In this document: one piece after another, positions 1 to 10,313 of the stretch
How positions within the stretch are numbered: the stretch's first letter is position 1
Layout of the letters: every line of letters begins with the position of its first letter
Origin: Williamsia sp.
Lineage (GTDB): Bacteria > Bacteroidota > Bacteroidia > Chitinophagales > Chitinophagaceae
NCBI GenBank assembly: GCA_015069695.1
Contig: JADCRZ010000007.1
Coordinates: forward strand, 1-64,000
Direction: 5' to 3'
Length of the DNA stretch: 64,000 nucleotides
Translations under genes and position numbers: made by a program
Notes under the pieces: model-generated
The model's database searches: none
What the model was told of the DNA's origin: nothing
What the model saw: the letters and a program-made list of their open reading frames with translations, nothing else

Positions 1-10
1 GCCCCCTCAC

Positions 11-60
11 ATCAACCCTCAATCCTGCGAATCCCATCAATCCTGTAAATCATGGTTCAA
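11..60. repeat. Degenerate short tandem-like intergenic sequence
   Basis: Fifty bases downstream of the serine dehydratase stop contain two near copies of a 12-mer, AATCCTGCGAAT and AATCCTGTAAAT, and end in ATCATGGTTCAAGACAG. Intergenic sequences of this style recur in Bacteroidota genomes, but only one instance lies in this window, so its repeat nature is inferred. Confidence 0.3.
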
Positions 61-67
61 GACAGCA

Positions 68-1495
68 CTAGCACTCGCTTAAATTAATAGGTATGTTGAC
101 TGCCAAGCCGCCTTCGGAGGTTTCTTTGAATTTGCTGGACATGTCGAGGGCGGTGTCCCACATGGTTTTGATGACGGCATCGAGGGAGACTTTGGCGTAG
201 TCGGGGGTGCTTTGGAGGGCCAGCTGGGAGGCAGTGATGGCTTTGATAGCGCCCATGGTGTTGCGTTCGATGCAGGGGATCTGGACCAGTCCGCCGATGG
301 GATCGCAGGTGAGACCCAGGTGGTGTTCCATGGCTATTTCGGAAGCCATCAGCACCTGGCGCTGCGTGCCGCCCAAGGTTTCGGTTAATGCGGCGGCGGC
401 CATGGCGGAAGAAACACCGATCTCTGCCTGGCATCCGCCCATAGCTGCAGAAATGGTGGATCCTTTTTTAAAGATGCTCCCTACCTCGGCAGCGGTGAGC
501 AGGAACTGCACAATCTTGTCATCGTTGTTCCCGTCGCAAAAAAGAATAAAGTATTGCAATACGGCCGGGATCACCCCTGCGGCCCCATTGGTGGGCGCCG
601 TTACCACCCGGCCAAAAGAAGCATTTTCCTCGTTTACAGCCAAGGCAAAACAACTGACCCAATCCAGGATATACTTAAAACTGCTGCCCCCGGAGCGGAT
701 GGCCTGTAGCCAGGAAACATAATCTGTATAAGTTTTGTTGCCCAATAAACGCTTGTTCAGAGAAGCGGCCCTTCTTTTTACATTCAGTCCACCTGGCAGC
801 ATGCCTTCCTCATGACAGCCCCGGTAAATGCAGGCTGCCATGGTATCCCATATGCGTAGCAAGCCCTGTTTCACCTCGGCCTCGTTGCGCCAGGAGAGCT
901 CATTTTCCATGACCACTTCGCTTACCGAGAGCCCTGTCTTGATGCACCAGTGCAGCAGGTCATCTGCTTCGTTGATCGGAAACGGCAAGGCTACCTGCGA
1001 GGTTGCAGCTGCTTCTTCCCCTTCTTCTTTTACAAATCCCCCGCCTACCGAATAGTAAGTGCGGCTGATCTGCCTTCCGCTCTTCAGGATAGCTGTAAAA
1101 GTAAGCGCGTTGGGATGATAAGGCAGGAGTTCATTGAAGAGAAAATCAATGTCTTCCTGCGGGTCAAAATCAATCTCATGGCGGCCGGCCAGCACCAGCT
1201 TCTTCATAGCCCTGATGTCGTTGATGCGGGGCTGTATCCAGTTTACATCAAAGGTCACCGGATCTTCACCGCAAAGACCCAGCTGTACAGCTACATCGGT
1301 TCCATGGCCGATACCGGTTTTCGCCAATGAGCCATAAAGAAGCACTTCTATGGATACGACCTCGTAAAAAAGTCCGGAAGCCTGGAGCACATCCAGAAAA
1401 CGCAGGGCAGCTTTCCAGGGGCCCAGGGTATGTGAGCTGGATGGACCGACCCCGATCTTGAACATATCAAATACGGAAATAGCTTCGTGTGGCAC
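68..1495 (-). CDS. sdaA: L-serine ammonia-lyase (serine dehydratase), single-chain, iron-sulfur type
   Basis: Cytosolic enzyme that deaminates L-serine to pyruvate and ammonia. The 475-residue chain joins the N-terminal beta domain ([15 protein letters not shown] near residues 9-23) to the C-terminal catalytic alpha domain, the usual single-chain arrangement. Cysteines in GGCQAEIG (about 353), LTCDPIGG (about 397) and IPCIERN (about 408) are the expected ligands of the labile [4Fe-4S] cluster that activates serine. Full length with normal ends. The nearest gene (FKBP lipoprotein) is about 100 bp away on the same strand and functionally unrelated. Family assignment is firm; regulation is not visible. 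Confidence 0.95.
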   Translation of the reverse strand: MPHEAISVFDMFKIGVGPSSSHTLGPWKAALRFLDVLQASGLFYEVVSIEVLLYGSLAKTGIGHGTDVAVQLGLCGEDPVTFDVNWIQPRINDIRAMKKLVLAGRHEIDFDPQEDIDFLFNELLPYHPNALTFTAILKSGRQISRTYYSVGGGFVKEEGEEAAATSQVALPFPINEADDLLHWCIKTGLSVSEVVMENELSWRNEAEVKQGLLRIWDTMAACIYRGCHEEGMLPGGLNVKRRAASLNKRLLGNKTYTDYVSWLQAIRSGGSSFKYILDWVSCFALAVNEENASFGRVVTAPTNGAAGVIPAVLQYFILFCDGNNDDKIVQFLLTAAEVGSIFKKGSTISAAMGGCQAEIGVSSAMAAAALTETLGGTQRQVLMASEIAMEHHLGLTCDPIGGLVQIPCIERNTMGAIKAITASQLALQSTPDYAKVSLDAVIKTMWDTALDMSSKFKETSEGGLAVNIPINLSEC

Positions 1496-1601
1496 TGACA
1501 GCGGTTTATCGCATAAAAGTAATCAAAAGACTGGGTTGGTTCAGGCAGGTGTATGCAACAACGGCCACTTGCCTGGCATCAACCAACCAAGTGGGATAGA
1601 A

Positions 1602-2084
1602 TCAATATACACCCAACAGCTCTATGTCAAATACCAGGACAGAATTCGCAGGTATGCCTGTTCTGGGTGTTGAGCCGTAAGCCAGGGAGGGCGGGATGAT
1701 CAGCTTTATCTTGCCGCCTTTTTTGATCAGCGGCAGTCCCTTCTTCCAGCCCTGGATCAGGTCTATCAGGCTAAAAGAAACCGGTGCAGTGGTTTGATCG
1801 AATACCGCTCCGTTTGTCAGATAACCTTTGTAATTGATGGTAACGGTTGAACAAGGCGTGGTTTCAGCGCCGGAGCCTTCGGCCTGTATCTGGTAATATA
1901 ACCCGCTGCAATGTTTAACGGCAGTGATGTTATTGGCAGTTACATAAGCCTGCACCTGCTGAACTTCAGAATCGGGAGCTACAAGAGAACAAGCATCATA
2001 ATCACATCCGGACCTGTTGTTCTTTAGACATGCGGAAAAAAACAATGACGCAATGCAGATAAATCCAATCACAATTTTATTCAT
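1602..2084 (-). CDS. FKBP-type peptidyl-prolyl isomerase lipoprotein
   Basis: A 160-residue lipoprotein with a short signal peptide and lipobox (FFSACLKN, acylated Cys about residue 19). The FKBP fold covers roughly residues 70-160 and shows VTINYKGYLTNGAVFD, the central GWKKGLPLIKKGGK segment, the IPPSLAYG loop and a final FDIELL strand. It is expected to catalyse prolyl cis-trans isomerisation and assist folding of envelope proteins. The Cys-rich linker (CDYDACS, HCSGLYY) after the lipobox is variable in this family. It appears monocistronic. Confidence 0.92.
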   Translation of the reverse strand: MNKIVIGFICIASLFFSACLKNNRSGCDYDACSLVAPDSEVQQVQAYVTANNITAVKHCSGLYYQIQAEGSGAETTPCSTVTINYKGYLTNGAVFDQTTAPVSFSLIDLIQGWKKGLPLIKKGGKIKLIIPPSLAYGSTPRTGIPANSVLVFDIELLGVY

Positions 2085-2146
2085 AAGGTACTGAACATTT
2101 ACATATAACGACTGTTGCCATACTGCTTTCGCTGCTTGCGGCCAGA

Positions 2147-2482
2147 TTAATTATCTTCCCTTGCTTTCAACTCCCGGTAATGCTGCTCATTCATCTCCCA
2201 CTTATGGCGCTTTGAAAAAATAGCCACAAATGAAACAATCAGGATCAGCGCGATGATCAGGACCAGGGGATTGAACTCACCGTTTGCGATGTGGCTGTTC
2301 AAATCCATATTGGCCCTTTTGTACCAACCCGAAAATAAATTGATGAGGATGGGTATGCCAAACAGCAGACCCAGCGGGAGCCCCCTCAGCCAGAGCTTCA
2401 ACGTTTTCTTTTCTTTGTCGCGGTTGTGCTCCCAGTAAACAATAAAATTTTGTTCTTCTTCAGAAAGCATGCTTATACCCAT
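2147..2482 (-). CDS. Small two-helix membrane protein of unknown function
   Basis: A 111-residue protein with a charged N-terminus (SEEEQNFIVYWEHNRDKEKK), two predicted membrane helices (about residues 33-50 and 73-92) joined by a short loop, and a charged C-terminal tail. I do not recognise a named family; small proteins of this shape are common in Bacteroidota. A second in-frame ATG lies four codons in. It has its own intergenic spacers and no clear functional neighbour. Confidence 0.7.
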   Translation of the reverse strand: MGISMLSEEEQNFIVYWEHNRDKEKKTLKLWLRGLPLGLLFGIPILINLFSGWYKRANMDLNSHIANGEFNPLVLIIALILIVSFVAIFSKRHKWEMNEQHYRELKAREDN

Positions 2483-2601
2483 TCGGGCGCAAAATTAAGG
2501 GCTGGCCCCAAAAGAGCCTTTCTTATTTTTATCAGACAACCAGATCATTTTGCACCAGATCAGCTGAAATTATCTTTATTTTGTGGTGAAAATTTTTCAA
2601 T

Positions 2602-3561
2602 TTGAGATTTGACGTTTTACTCGCGCAATACCTGAATCAACACAAAAAGCTAAACTTGCCCGGCATCGGCACTTTCGAAACAGACAGCGCTACTGTATCC
2701 TGGGATGAAAATGGCAAGCAAAAAGGAACAGGCAATGGCATTGTTTTCCGCAATATTCCTGTATCCAAAGCTGATGATGACCTGATCGCATTTATATCTG
2801 AGCACACCGGCAAGATGAAACCGCTGGCCATCTCCGATCTTGAAAGCTATCTTACCCTGGGAAAACAGTTTCTCTATATCGGCAAGCCCTTCTACCTGGA
2901 AGGCATCGGTACGCTTCAATTTTCCAAAGCAGGCAGTTTTGACTTTATACCCGGTGAGTTTGTTACAACCAAATTGGAAGAGCCTGTATTTGAAAGGGTA
3001 GATGAAAGAAAAAAACCCTACGAAGAAGAAGAAAGACTGGCAGTTCCCGCCCGCAAAGGCTCCGGCAAAACCATCCTGATCTGGATCATTGTCCTGATCG
3101 CACTCGGACTGGCAGGCTGGGGCGGTTATTATTATTATACCAATTACTACCTGGCTGATTCTTCCCCAGCTGCAAAACAGGCGCTGGCAACAGATAGCAC
3201 CGCCGCTGAAAACAGTACGCTCACCGGTTCTGACTCTCTGAACCTGGCAGCCTCCAATACAGCAGGAGTCGATTCTGCGCGTCCAGACCGGCCGCTGGCA
3301 ACACAGGGAGATTCTTTCGACAAAAACACTTTCAAGAAATTTATTGTTGAAAGCACAACCGACAAACTGAGAGCGCTAAACCGCTTCCGCAAACTCAAAT
3401 CGTTTGGAAACGACATTGAACTGCAAACAACCGATTCTGTCAACTTCAGCCTGTTCTTTGTATTGCCCGCCACCAATGCAGATACCCTGCGTATTCGCGA
3501 TTCCCTGAACCGCTGGTATTATGGCAATGCCAAAACTATCCGCGTAAGGGTAGCGCCCTAA
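2602..3561 (+). CDS. HU-CCDC81/SPOR-type membrane-anchored protein
   Basis: 319 residues. The N-terminus (FDVLLAQYLNQHKKLNLPGIGTF) and a second similar block near residues 75-105 match the prokaryotic HU-CCDC81-like domains found in Bacteroidota. One membrane helix follows at about 154-178 (TILIWIIVLIALGLAGW), then a Thr/Ser/Ala-rich linker and a C-terminal domain of about 70 residues resembling a divergent SPOR domain. Expected role: anchored envelope or division-associated protein with peptidoglycan-binding C-terminus. An in-frame stop at 2587-2589 leaves TTG at 2602 as the only plausible start. The next gene begins 9 bp downstream. Confidence 0.8.
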   Translation: MRFDVLLAQYLNQHKKLNLPGIGTFETDSATVSWDENGKQKGTGNGIVFRNIPVSKADDDLIAFISEHTGKMKPLAISDLESYLTLGKQFLYIGKPFYLEGIGTLQFSKAGSFDFIPGEFVTTKLEEPVFERVDERKKPYEEEERLAVPARKGSGKTILIWIIVLIALGLAGWGGYYYYTNYYLADSSPAAKQALATDSTAAENSTLTGSDSLNLAASNTAGVDSARPDRPLATQGDSFDKNTFKKFIVESTTDKLRALNRFRKLKSFGNDIELQTTDSVNFSLFFVLPATNADTLRIRDSLNRWYYGNAKTIRVRVAP

Positions 3562-3570
3562 ACCCCTGCT

Positions 3571-4062
3571 ATGCACCCTTATCCGGCAGCCTACTGGATC
3601 GATCGCCTGCAGCTCACCAGCCATGTAGAAGGCGGTGCTTTCAGCGAATACTACCGTTCTTCCCTCCTGCTTGATATACCGGATGGGACCAGGCGGCACA
3701 GCAGCACCGGTATTTATTTTCTCCTGCAGAAGGGACAGTTCTCGGCTTTCCACCGCATTGCATCTGATGAGCTCTGGCATTTTTATTATGGTGATCCGCT
3801 GGAAGTTTTTGAACTGGACCAGGATGGCAGCTTGCGCATCCACCGGCTTGGCAACCAGCCCCAGCTGGATCAGCAGTTTCATTGCGTGATAAAAGCTGGC
3901 AACTGGTTTGCCTCTGCGCCTGCTGCGGGCAGCGAGTACAGCTTGTGCGGCTGTACGGTTTCGCCCGGTTTTGAATATGCTGATTTTGAACTGGCAGAAC
4001 GCTCCATACTGCTCAACGAGTTTCCGCAACACAGCCAATTGATCAGATCACTTACCCGCTGA
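3571..4062 (+). CDS. Cupin family protein (DUF985)
   Basis: A 163-residue single-domain cupin. EGGAFSEYYRSS, the STGIYFLLQKGQFSAFHRI strand pair, DELWHFYYGDPLEVFEL and the late PGFEYADFELA segment are all characteristic of DUF985 (cupin_5) proteins. The biochemical role is unproven; the fold suggests a small-molecule-binding or epimerase/isomerase-like function. It starts 9 bp after the preceding HU/SPOR-type gene and is probably cotranscribed. The convergent amidohydrolase ends 10 bp beyond it. Confidence 0.88.
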   Translation: MHPYPAAYWIDRLQLTSHVEGGAFSEYYRSSLLLDIPDGTRRHSSTGIYFLLQKGQFSAFHRIASDELWHFYYGDPLEVFELDQDGSLRIHRLGNQPQLDQQFHCVIKAGNWFASAPAAGSEYSLCGCTVSPGFEYADFELAERSILLNEFPQHSQLIRSLTR

Positions 4063-4072
4063 TCTATCCGGC

Positions 4073-5356
4073 TCAAGGCCGGTCTTCCCTTTTGTAAACA
4101 ATCCCGTTCTTCATTACAAACTTTACGCGCCTTACAGCAGAAATGTCTTTGGAAGGATCGCCTTCTACAGCCACTAAATCGGCCAGCAGTCCCCCTTTCA
4201 CACTCCCCAATTGCTGGTCTATGTGAAAGGCAGCGGCGTTCACCGAGGTAGCCGATTGCAGTACCTGCAAAGGTTGCATACCGTAATCTACCATCATTTC
4301 CATTTCACGGGCATTGTCGCCATGCGCGAATACGCCCACATCACCGCCCATGCAAATGGTTACACCTGCTCGCAGGGCTTCTGCAAAACTTTTGCGTTTT
4401 GCTTTGAGGCGGGCAGGTTCTTCGCGCCCCTTTGTCCATCCGGCGTATGCTGCAGTGGCAGCGCCGGCAGCCAGGGTCGGACAAAAAGCAATGCCTTTTT
4501 CTTTCATCATCCGGAAGATCTCATAGGTTCCGTCATCCCCGTGTTCGATCGTGGCAACGCCTGCTGCAATAGAGCGCCGCATGCCTTCTTCCGTAGAAGC
4601 ATGCACGGTTACTTGCCTGCCTGCCGATGCCGCTACCTCCACCGCCTTTTTCAGTTCTTCTGTTGTAAAAGTTGGCTGGGCATCTCCGTTGAGCCCCCAG
4701 CGGTAATCAGCGTACAGTTTAATCACGTCTGCACCATGCCCGATCTGGGTACGTACTTCCCTTGTCATCCCTTCTACGCCATCGGCCTCTGCCGCACCCC
4801 GGACAGATTCAAGATCATAACTCAGCACTCTGGGACCATAACTGCCAGTGGCAACAATAGCCCGGGTAGCTACCAGCATACGCGGACCGGGGATAACACC
4901 TTTTTGGATGGCTTGCTTTAAACCTACATCATCATAACCCGCTCCTTCTGTACCCAGGTCGCGCACGGTTGTAAAACCGGCCAACAGGGTCCTTTCGGCA
5001 TGTACGGTGGCGCGGGCTGTGCGTTCTGACCGGGATTCTCGCAGCACCTGGTCGTTCCATGGCACTTCATTGTATGGATGGAGAAACAAGTGGCTATGCC
5101 CTTCAATGAGCCCGGGCAGCAGCGTGCACCCTTTCAGCATTACTACGCCGGCTCCTGCAGGCACCTGTGACAACGGACCGGCCGACTCAATTTTATTTTT
5201 CCTGATCACCACCTGCCAGCCTGTGTGCATGTCGTGGCCATCAAATACCCGGTCAGGTTGCAGTACCCAAACAGAATCAGCAGCTGATTGGGAATAAATA
5301 AAAAACGGGATCAGCAAACAGCAGAAAAAGCAAATCGGTTTATGCAGGAATGACAT
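4073..5356 (-). CDS. Secreted metal-dependent amidohydrolase (imidazolonepropionase-like)
   Basis: A 427-residue periplasmic hydrolase with a hydrophobic signal peptide. The ATG at 5356 gives a compact signal; an ATG seven codons upstream is also possible. Metal-site motifs of the amidohydrolase superfamily are present in order: GHSHLFLH (HxH), the lysine in DVIKLYADY, VTVHAST, ATIEHGDDG and the catalytic aspartate in MGGDVGVFAHG. Residues 1-60 and the tail form the usual small beta sandwich. Secreted members often act on dipeptides or cyclic amides; the substrate cannot be read from the sequence. Confidence 0.9.
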   Translation of the reverse strand: MSFLHKPICFFCCLLIPFFIYSQSAADSVWVLQPDRVFDGHDMHTGWQVVIRKNKIESAGPLSQVPAGAGVVMLKGCTLLPGLIEGHSHLFLHPYNEVPWNDQVLRESRSERTARATVHAERTLLAGFTTVRDLGTEGAGYDDVGLKQAIQKGVIPGPRMLVATRAIVATGSYGPRVLSYDLESVRGAAEADGVEGMTREVRTQIGHGADVIKLYADYRWGLNGDAQPTFTTEELKKAVEVAASAGRQVTVHASTEEGMRRSIAAGVATIEHGDDGTYEIFRMMKEKGIAFCPTLAAGAATAAYAGWTKGREEPARLKAKRKSFAEALRAGVTICMGGDVGVFAHGDNAREMEMMVDYGMQPLQVLQSATSVNAAAFHIDQQLGSVKGGLLADLVAVEGDPSKDISAVRRVKFVMKNGIVYKREDRP

Positions 5357-5434
5357 GTTGATGTGGATTGATTCCAAACATAAACAAAAATGCCGGCCGC
5401 ATAACGGCCGGCAAAAAAGATTCTGTAGGTCCGG

Positions 5435-6340
5435 CTATTGAATGAACAAGGGAAGTGTTTGCTTTTTACCCTCGAGGGAGAACTGAACAAAGTAACTGCC
5501 CTTTCTCAGTTTGGGCAGGGGCATATGTGTTTGGTTGGCACCTTCCACAGCGGTGATGGGCATTGAAAAAAGTTTTCTGCCGGTTGTTTCAAAAATGGTG
5601 ATGTCTAACAGGCCGTTGTTTTCTGCATTAAAATCAAAATGCACATGATCACCGTTCGAGGCCGGATTGGGATACATCTTCTTTACAAAATTGGCTTCTC
5701 CGGCTTTAGGCAAATGAAGAAGAATAATGCTGGAGTACTGCTGTTTTCCGTCTTTGTCAACAGTGAGCACACGGAAGTAAAGGTAGGCAGCGCTGCCGGG
5801 CACATTGTTTACTGTATAGGAATACTTGAGAAGGGACTGGGAATTGCCCGCTGCTGCCACGGTTCCGATCTCTGTGAAGTTAATGCCATCGATGCTTTGC
5901 TGGATGGAAAAATGATCTGCATTTTCTTCACTGGCGGTCTGCCAGCTGATCTTTGCCTTACCCTCTACCAGTACACTTGCCAGATTGGTCATCTTTACCG
6001 GCGCAACAGATTGGACCACAAACTGGCCTACCATGCCCAGGGCTTCGTGCGGGACACAGATATAGTCGTAGGTACCCGGCACTGTGACCACATAATTGTA
6101 TACAAGGCTTGTTGCATTGAGGGGTTGATCCCAGGATGCAGCGCCGGCAGGAATGTTGGTGGAAGTGGTGGTGTGTGTGCCATTCACACGGGTAAACCGG
6201 ATGGTATCACCCACCTTCACTGTTTGAATGTTGTTGGGCGCAAAGGCAAAATTGGAAGTATTTACCACGTGAACCGTTTGCGAGAATGCGGGTACAGACA
6301 ACAAGGCTGCGCTAAAAAGCAATAAGTAGATTTTCTTCAT
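5435..6340 (-). CDS. Secreted plastocyanin-like type-1 copper protein with T9SS sorting domain
   Basis: 301 residues with a signal peptide (MKKIYLLLFSAALLSVPAFS). Residues about 22-110 are a cupredoxin with a complete type-1 copper site: His in NGTHTTTS, then Cys, His and Met in ICVPHEALGM. A fibronectin-like middle region (about 120-210) follows, then a type A T9SS C-terminal domain (KMYPNPASNGDHVHFDF onwards). It should be exported by the type IX system and act as an extracellular electron carrier or copper binder. It is chromosomal, well outside the copper island. Confidence 0.9.
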   Translation of the reverse strand: MKKIYLLLFSAALLSVPAFSQTVHVVNTSNFAFAPNNIQTVKVGDTIRFTRVNGTHTTTSTNIPAGAASWDQPLNATSLVYNYVVTVPGTYDYICVPHEALGMVGQFVVQSVAPVKMTNLASVLVEGKAKISWQTASEENADHFSIQQSIDGINFTEIGTVAAAGNSQSLLKYSYTVNNVPGSAAYLYFRVLTVDKDGKQQYSSIILLHLPKAGEANFVKKMYPNPASNGDHVHFDFNAENNGLLDITIFETTGRKLFSMPITAVEGANQTHMPLPKLRKGSYFVQFSLEGKKQTLPLFIQ

Positions 6341-6522
6341 GGTGGCTAAATAGTTTTACAGTTTAAAGATGTTTTGATGGTTTCTTTCAGTTATTTCAGG
6401 GCAATGCGCGGGCAAGGACACATGGGGAACGAAGGAGCTTCCGGGATGGTTGCCTAAGCGGAGAAAATCTTGTTGGCAATCAGTTTGTAGTAGTAAGTTG
6501 CATGACCCAAAATCCACGAACA

Positions 6523-7116
6523 ATGAAGAAAGAGATCAACATAGAAAAAGAAGAGACGCTCTCAGACAAAAAGTACATCTTAAAAAACTATACGTTCAAC
6601 CGGCAAAAAAAGGACGGGACCCTACTCCACAAAAAAGCAGAAGTGTATAATCCGGGAAATGCCGCGACCATCCTGCTTTACAACAAAGAAAAGGGAACCA
6701 TCATCCTTACCAGGCAGTTCAGGCTTCCTTCTTACCTGAATGGAAACCCGACAGGGATGCTCCTGGAAACCTGCGCCGGCAAAATAGAAAAGGAAAGTCC
6801 GGAAGAAGCCATCAGGCGGGAAGCCGAAGAAGAAGCAGGCTACAGAATCAAGGAGGTAAAAAAGATTTTTCAGTTGTATATGACTCCCGGCTCCGTAACA
6901 GAGCTGCTCCATTTTTATACTGCTTCCTACGACGAAAGCAGCCATGTGTCAGCAGGGGGCGGACTGGAAGATGAGCAGGAAGACATTGAAGTGGTAGAGC
7001 TGGAATTCCAACAAGCGTTGGACATGCTGGACCGGGGTGAGATCCAGGATGCCAAAACGGTTATATTGCTGCAGTACGCCCGGTTGCAGGGGTATTTTGC
7101 CCTTTCCCATCCATAG
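6523..7116 (+). CDS. nudK: NUDIX hydrolase, GDP-mannose pyrophosphatase type
   Basis: The start at 6523 gives 197 residues and aligns end to end with the NudK pattern (ETLSDKKYILKNYTF, KKDGTLLHKKAEVYNPGNAATILLYN). The NUDIX box is seen in CAGKIEKESPEEAIRREAEEEAGY (about residues 84-107), with the catalytic REAEEEAGY glutamates, and the following LYMTPGSVTELLHFY is typical of NudK. It cleaves GDP-mannose to mannose-1-phosphate and GMP. An in-frame ATG at 6502 would add seven residues. Its 3' end overlaps the convergent SGNH esterase gene by 56 bp. Confidence 0.9.
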   Translation: MKKEINIEKEETLSDKKYILKNYTFNRQKKDGTLLHKKAEVYNPGNAATILLYNKEKGTIILTRQFRLPSYLNGNPTGMLLETCAGKIEKESPEEAIRREAEEEAGYRIKEVKKIFQLYMTPGSVTELLHFYTASYDESSHVSAGGGLEDEQEDIEVVELEFQQALDMLDRGEIQDAKTVILLQYARLQGYFALSHP

Positions 7117-7855
7117 ATTGCTTCATGATGGCGGCCAGCAGCGCAGCCCATATCTTGTATTCCTTGGCTGAAAAATGAAGTCCGTCTGAGGCGATCAGGG
7201 CAGGATAGAGCGCAGCCTTGCGGCTTTCTTCTGTTACATTCAGGTAATGTACCCGGTAAGCGGCAGCCAGCTGTTTATTTACCCGGTTAAACTGGTTGAT
7301 TTCACGCGCGATCTTGTCCCGGTCGATGGGCCCGATCGCAAATGGCGTAACAGAATAATCCGGAATAGAAACGACCACAACCCTGTCTGGACGATTGCCC
7401 GCCAGCCGGATCGATTTGCGCAGCAACGCGGTAAACTCTGCCCGGTAACGGTCAACCGGCAATCCGCGAAACTGGTTGTTGACACCGATCAGCAGGCTGA
7501 CAAAATCGTAAGAGGCTGAGATGTCTTTTTCTTTCAGGGCCTGCAGCAAATTGCCGGTCGTCCAGCCCGTAGTGGCGATAATATCGGCGTCTGCCATGTT
7601 GTAACCCGCGCTGCGCATCATTGAAACAGTTTGCATAGGAAAGCGGTCATCTTTCCCGACTGACTGGCCGATCGTATAAGAATCACCAAGGGCCAGGTAG
7701 GTGACAGCAGGGGGGAGCGGCACATTGGGGGTATCACCGGAAGGTGAATAAGCATGGGGTACAGCCCGTTCCGTGCCAAACAAAAACAGCATGGCAAAGC
7801 CCACCAGGAGCGGGTTGATGAGCAAGAAATTGAACCAGGGGGTTTTACTTTTCAT
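7061..7855 (-). CDS. SGNH/GDSL-family esterase, membrane-anchored or secreted
   Basis: 264 residues from the ATG at 7855, which places a hydrophobic helix (FNFLLINPLLVGFAMLFLFG) at the N-terminus as signal or anchor. The longer frame upstream lacks signal-peptide character. SGNH blocks are present in order: ALGDSYTIG with the nucleophilic Ser, the Gly-containing TTGWTTGNLL, LIGVNNQ with Asn, and SDGLHFS with the Asp-His pair. Likely an acyl-ester or carbohydrate-ester hydrolase of the envelope; substrate unknown. The last 56 bp overlap the end of nudK on the other strand. Confidence 0.88.
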   Translation of the reverse strand: MKSKTPWFNFLLINPLLVGFAMLFLFGTERAVPHAYSPSGDTPNVPLPPAVTYLALGDSYTIGQSVGKDDRFPMQTVSMMRSAGYNMADADIIATTGWTTGNLLQALKEKDISASYDFVSLLIGVNNQFRGLPVDRYRAEFTALLRKSIRLAGNRPDRVVVVSIPDYSVTPFAIGPIDRDKIAREINQFNRVNKQLAAAYRVHYLNVTEESRKAALYPALIASDGLHFSAKEYKIWAALLAAIMKQSMDGKGQNTPATGRTAAI

Positions 7856-7980
7856 AACGTACGGTATAAGAGCAGCAGGGGTAAAGGTATCTTCTTCATA
7901 AACGCAGGCGGCAACACTTATTGCGCGGCCAGAAGATAATACTATTAATCTATACGAAAACACTTAGCACTTGGTTCAAC

Positions 7981-8017
7981 AAAAAAATCCCTGCTACCGC
8001 AATTGGTAGCAGGGATT
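7981..8017 (-). terminator. Rho-independent terminator of groES-groEL
   Basis: A perfect 13-bp inverted repeat (arms 7986-7998 and 8005-8017, loop 6 nt). On the minus strand it is followed by a run of seven T. It lies 49 bp past the groEL stop. Confidence 0.9.
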
Positions 8018-8065
8018 GAATACAATGGAAGCGGAAAGGATCCGCGTCCGGGCTCGAGATCCAAA

Positions 8066-9706
<1,641 letters not shown>

Positions 9707-9788
9707 TTAAATTTTTAGGTTTTAATATAAGTGTACGAACCAAATAAAAAAGATCTACCAGGCTGGTGCCCGATAAAAGGAGAACCAA

Positions 9789-10070
9789 TTAAACGATTGC
9801 TAAGATGTCGCTTTCCCGCATGATGAGAAAGTCTTGTCCGTCTACGCTGATTTCGGTGCCTGAATATTTGCCATACAGTACGGTATCGCCTGCTTTTACT
9901 GTTACAGGCTCATCTTTTTTACCGGGGCCGGCTGCCACTACTTCACCACGTTGGGGTTTTTCCTTTGCCGTATCCGGAATGATGATGCCGCCTGCTGTCT
10001 TTTCTTCTGCCGCAGCAGGTTTCACTACTACCCTGTCATGCAAAGGAGTAATGTTCAACTTGTTAGCCAT
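9789..10070 (-). CDS. groS: Co-chaperonin GroES (10 kDa)
   Basis: 93 residues from the ATG at 10070 ([18 protein letters not shown]), the normal GroES start; an in-frame extension further upstream is not part of the family. The mobile loop ([19 protein letters not shown]) and the [17 protein letters not shown] beta-barrel segment are intact. It caps the GroEL ring. First gene of groES-groEL. Confidence 0.98.
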   Translation of the reverse strand: MANKLNITPLHDRVVVKPAAAEEKTAGGIIIPDTAKEKPQRGEVVAAGPGKKDEPVTVKAGDTVLYGKYSGTEISVDGQDFLIMRESDILAIV

Positions 10071-10109
10071 AAATGATAGATTTTGATTTAGTGTAAAATA
10101 TTTGGCGTG

Positions 10110-10117
10110 CAAAGCTA
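10110..10117 (-). promoter_or_regulatory. Putative -7 element of the groES promoter
   Basis: On the minus strand the octamer reads TAGCTTTG, an exact match to the Bacteroidota TAnnTTTG -7 consensus, about 40 bp upstream of the groES ATG. I find no clear -33 TTTG at the standard spacing and no CIRCE-type inverted repeat. Confidence 0.5.
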
Positions 10118-10313
10118 AGCACATTCCATACCAAATGTTTTGTTAAAGCAAAACAGGAATTACTGACAGATTTTACGAGAAAACTGGCAGAGATCAGGAC
10201 TGTGGCCCGGTCATCTTACCACGTTATTGACAAATTTTCACCCGGCGCGGCAAGGCACGGAAAGGCGCAAAAGTTTTCATTATCTTCGCGGCCCAAAATA
10301 GTTCCGTCAAGCA

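Noticed and set aside
3376-4038. A 220-codon frame antisense to the HU/SPOR-type and cupin genes
   Set aside because: It crosses two well-supported genes and their junction on the opposite strand and shows no family pattern.
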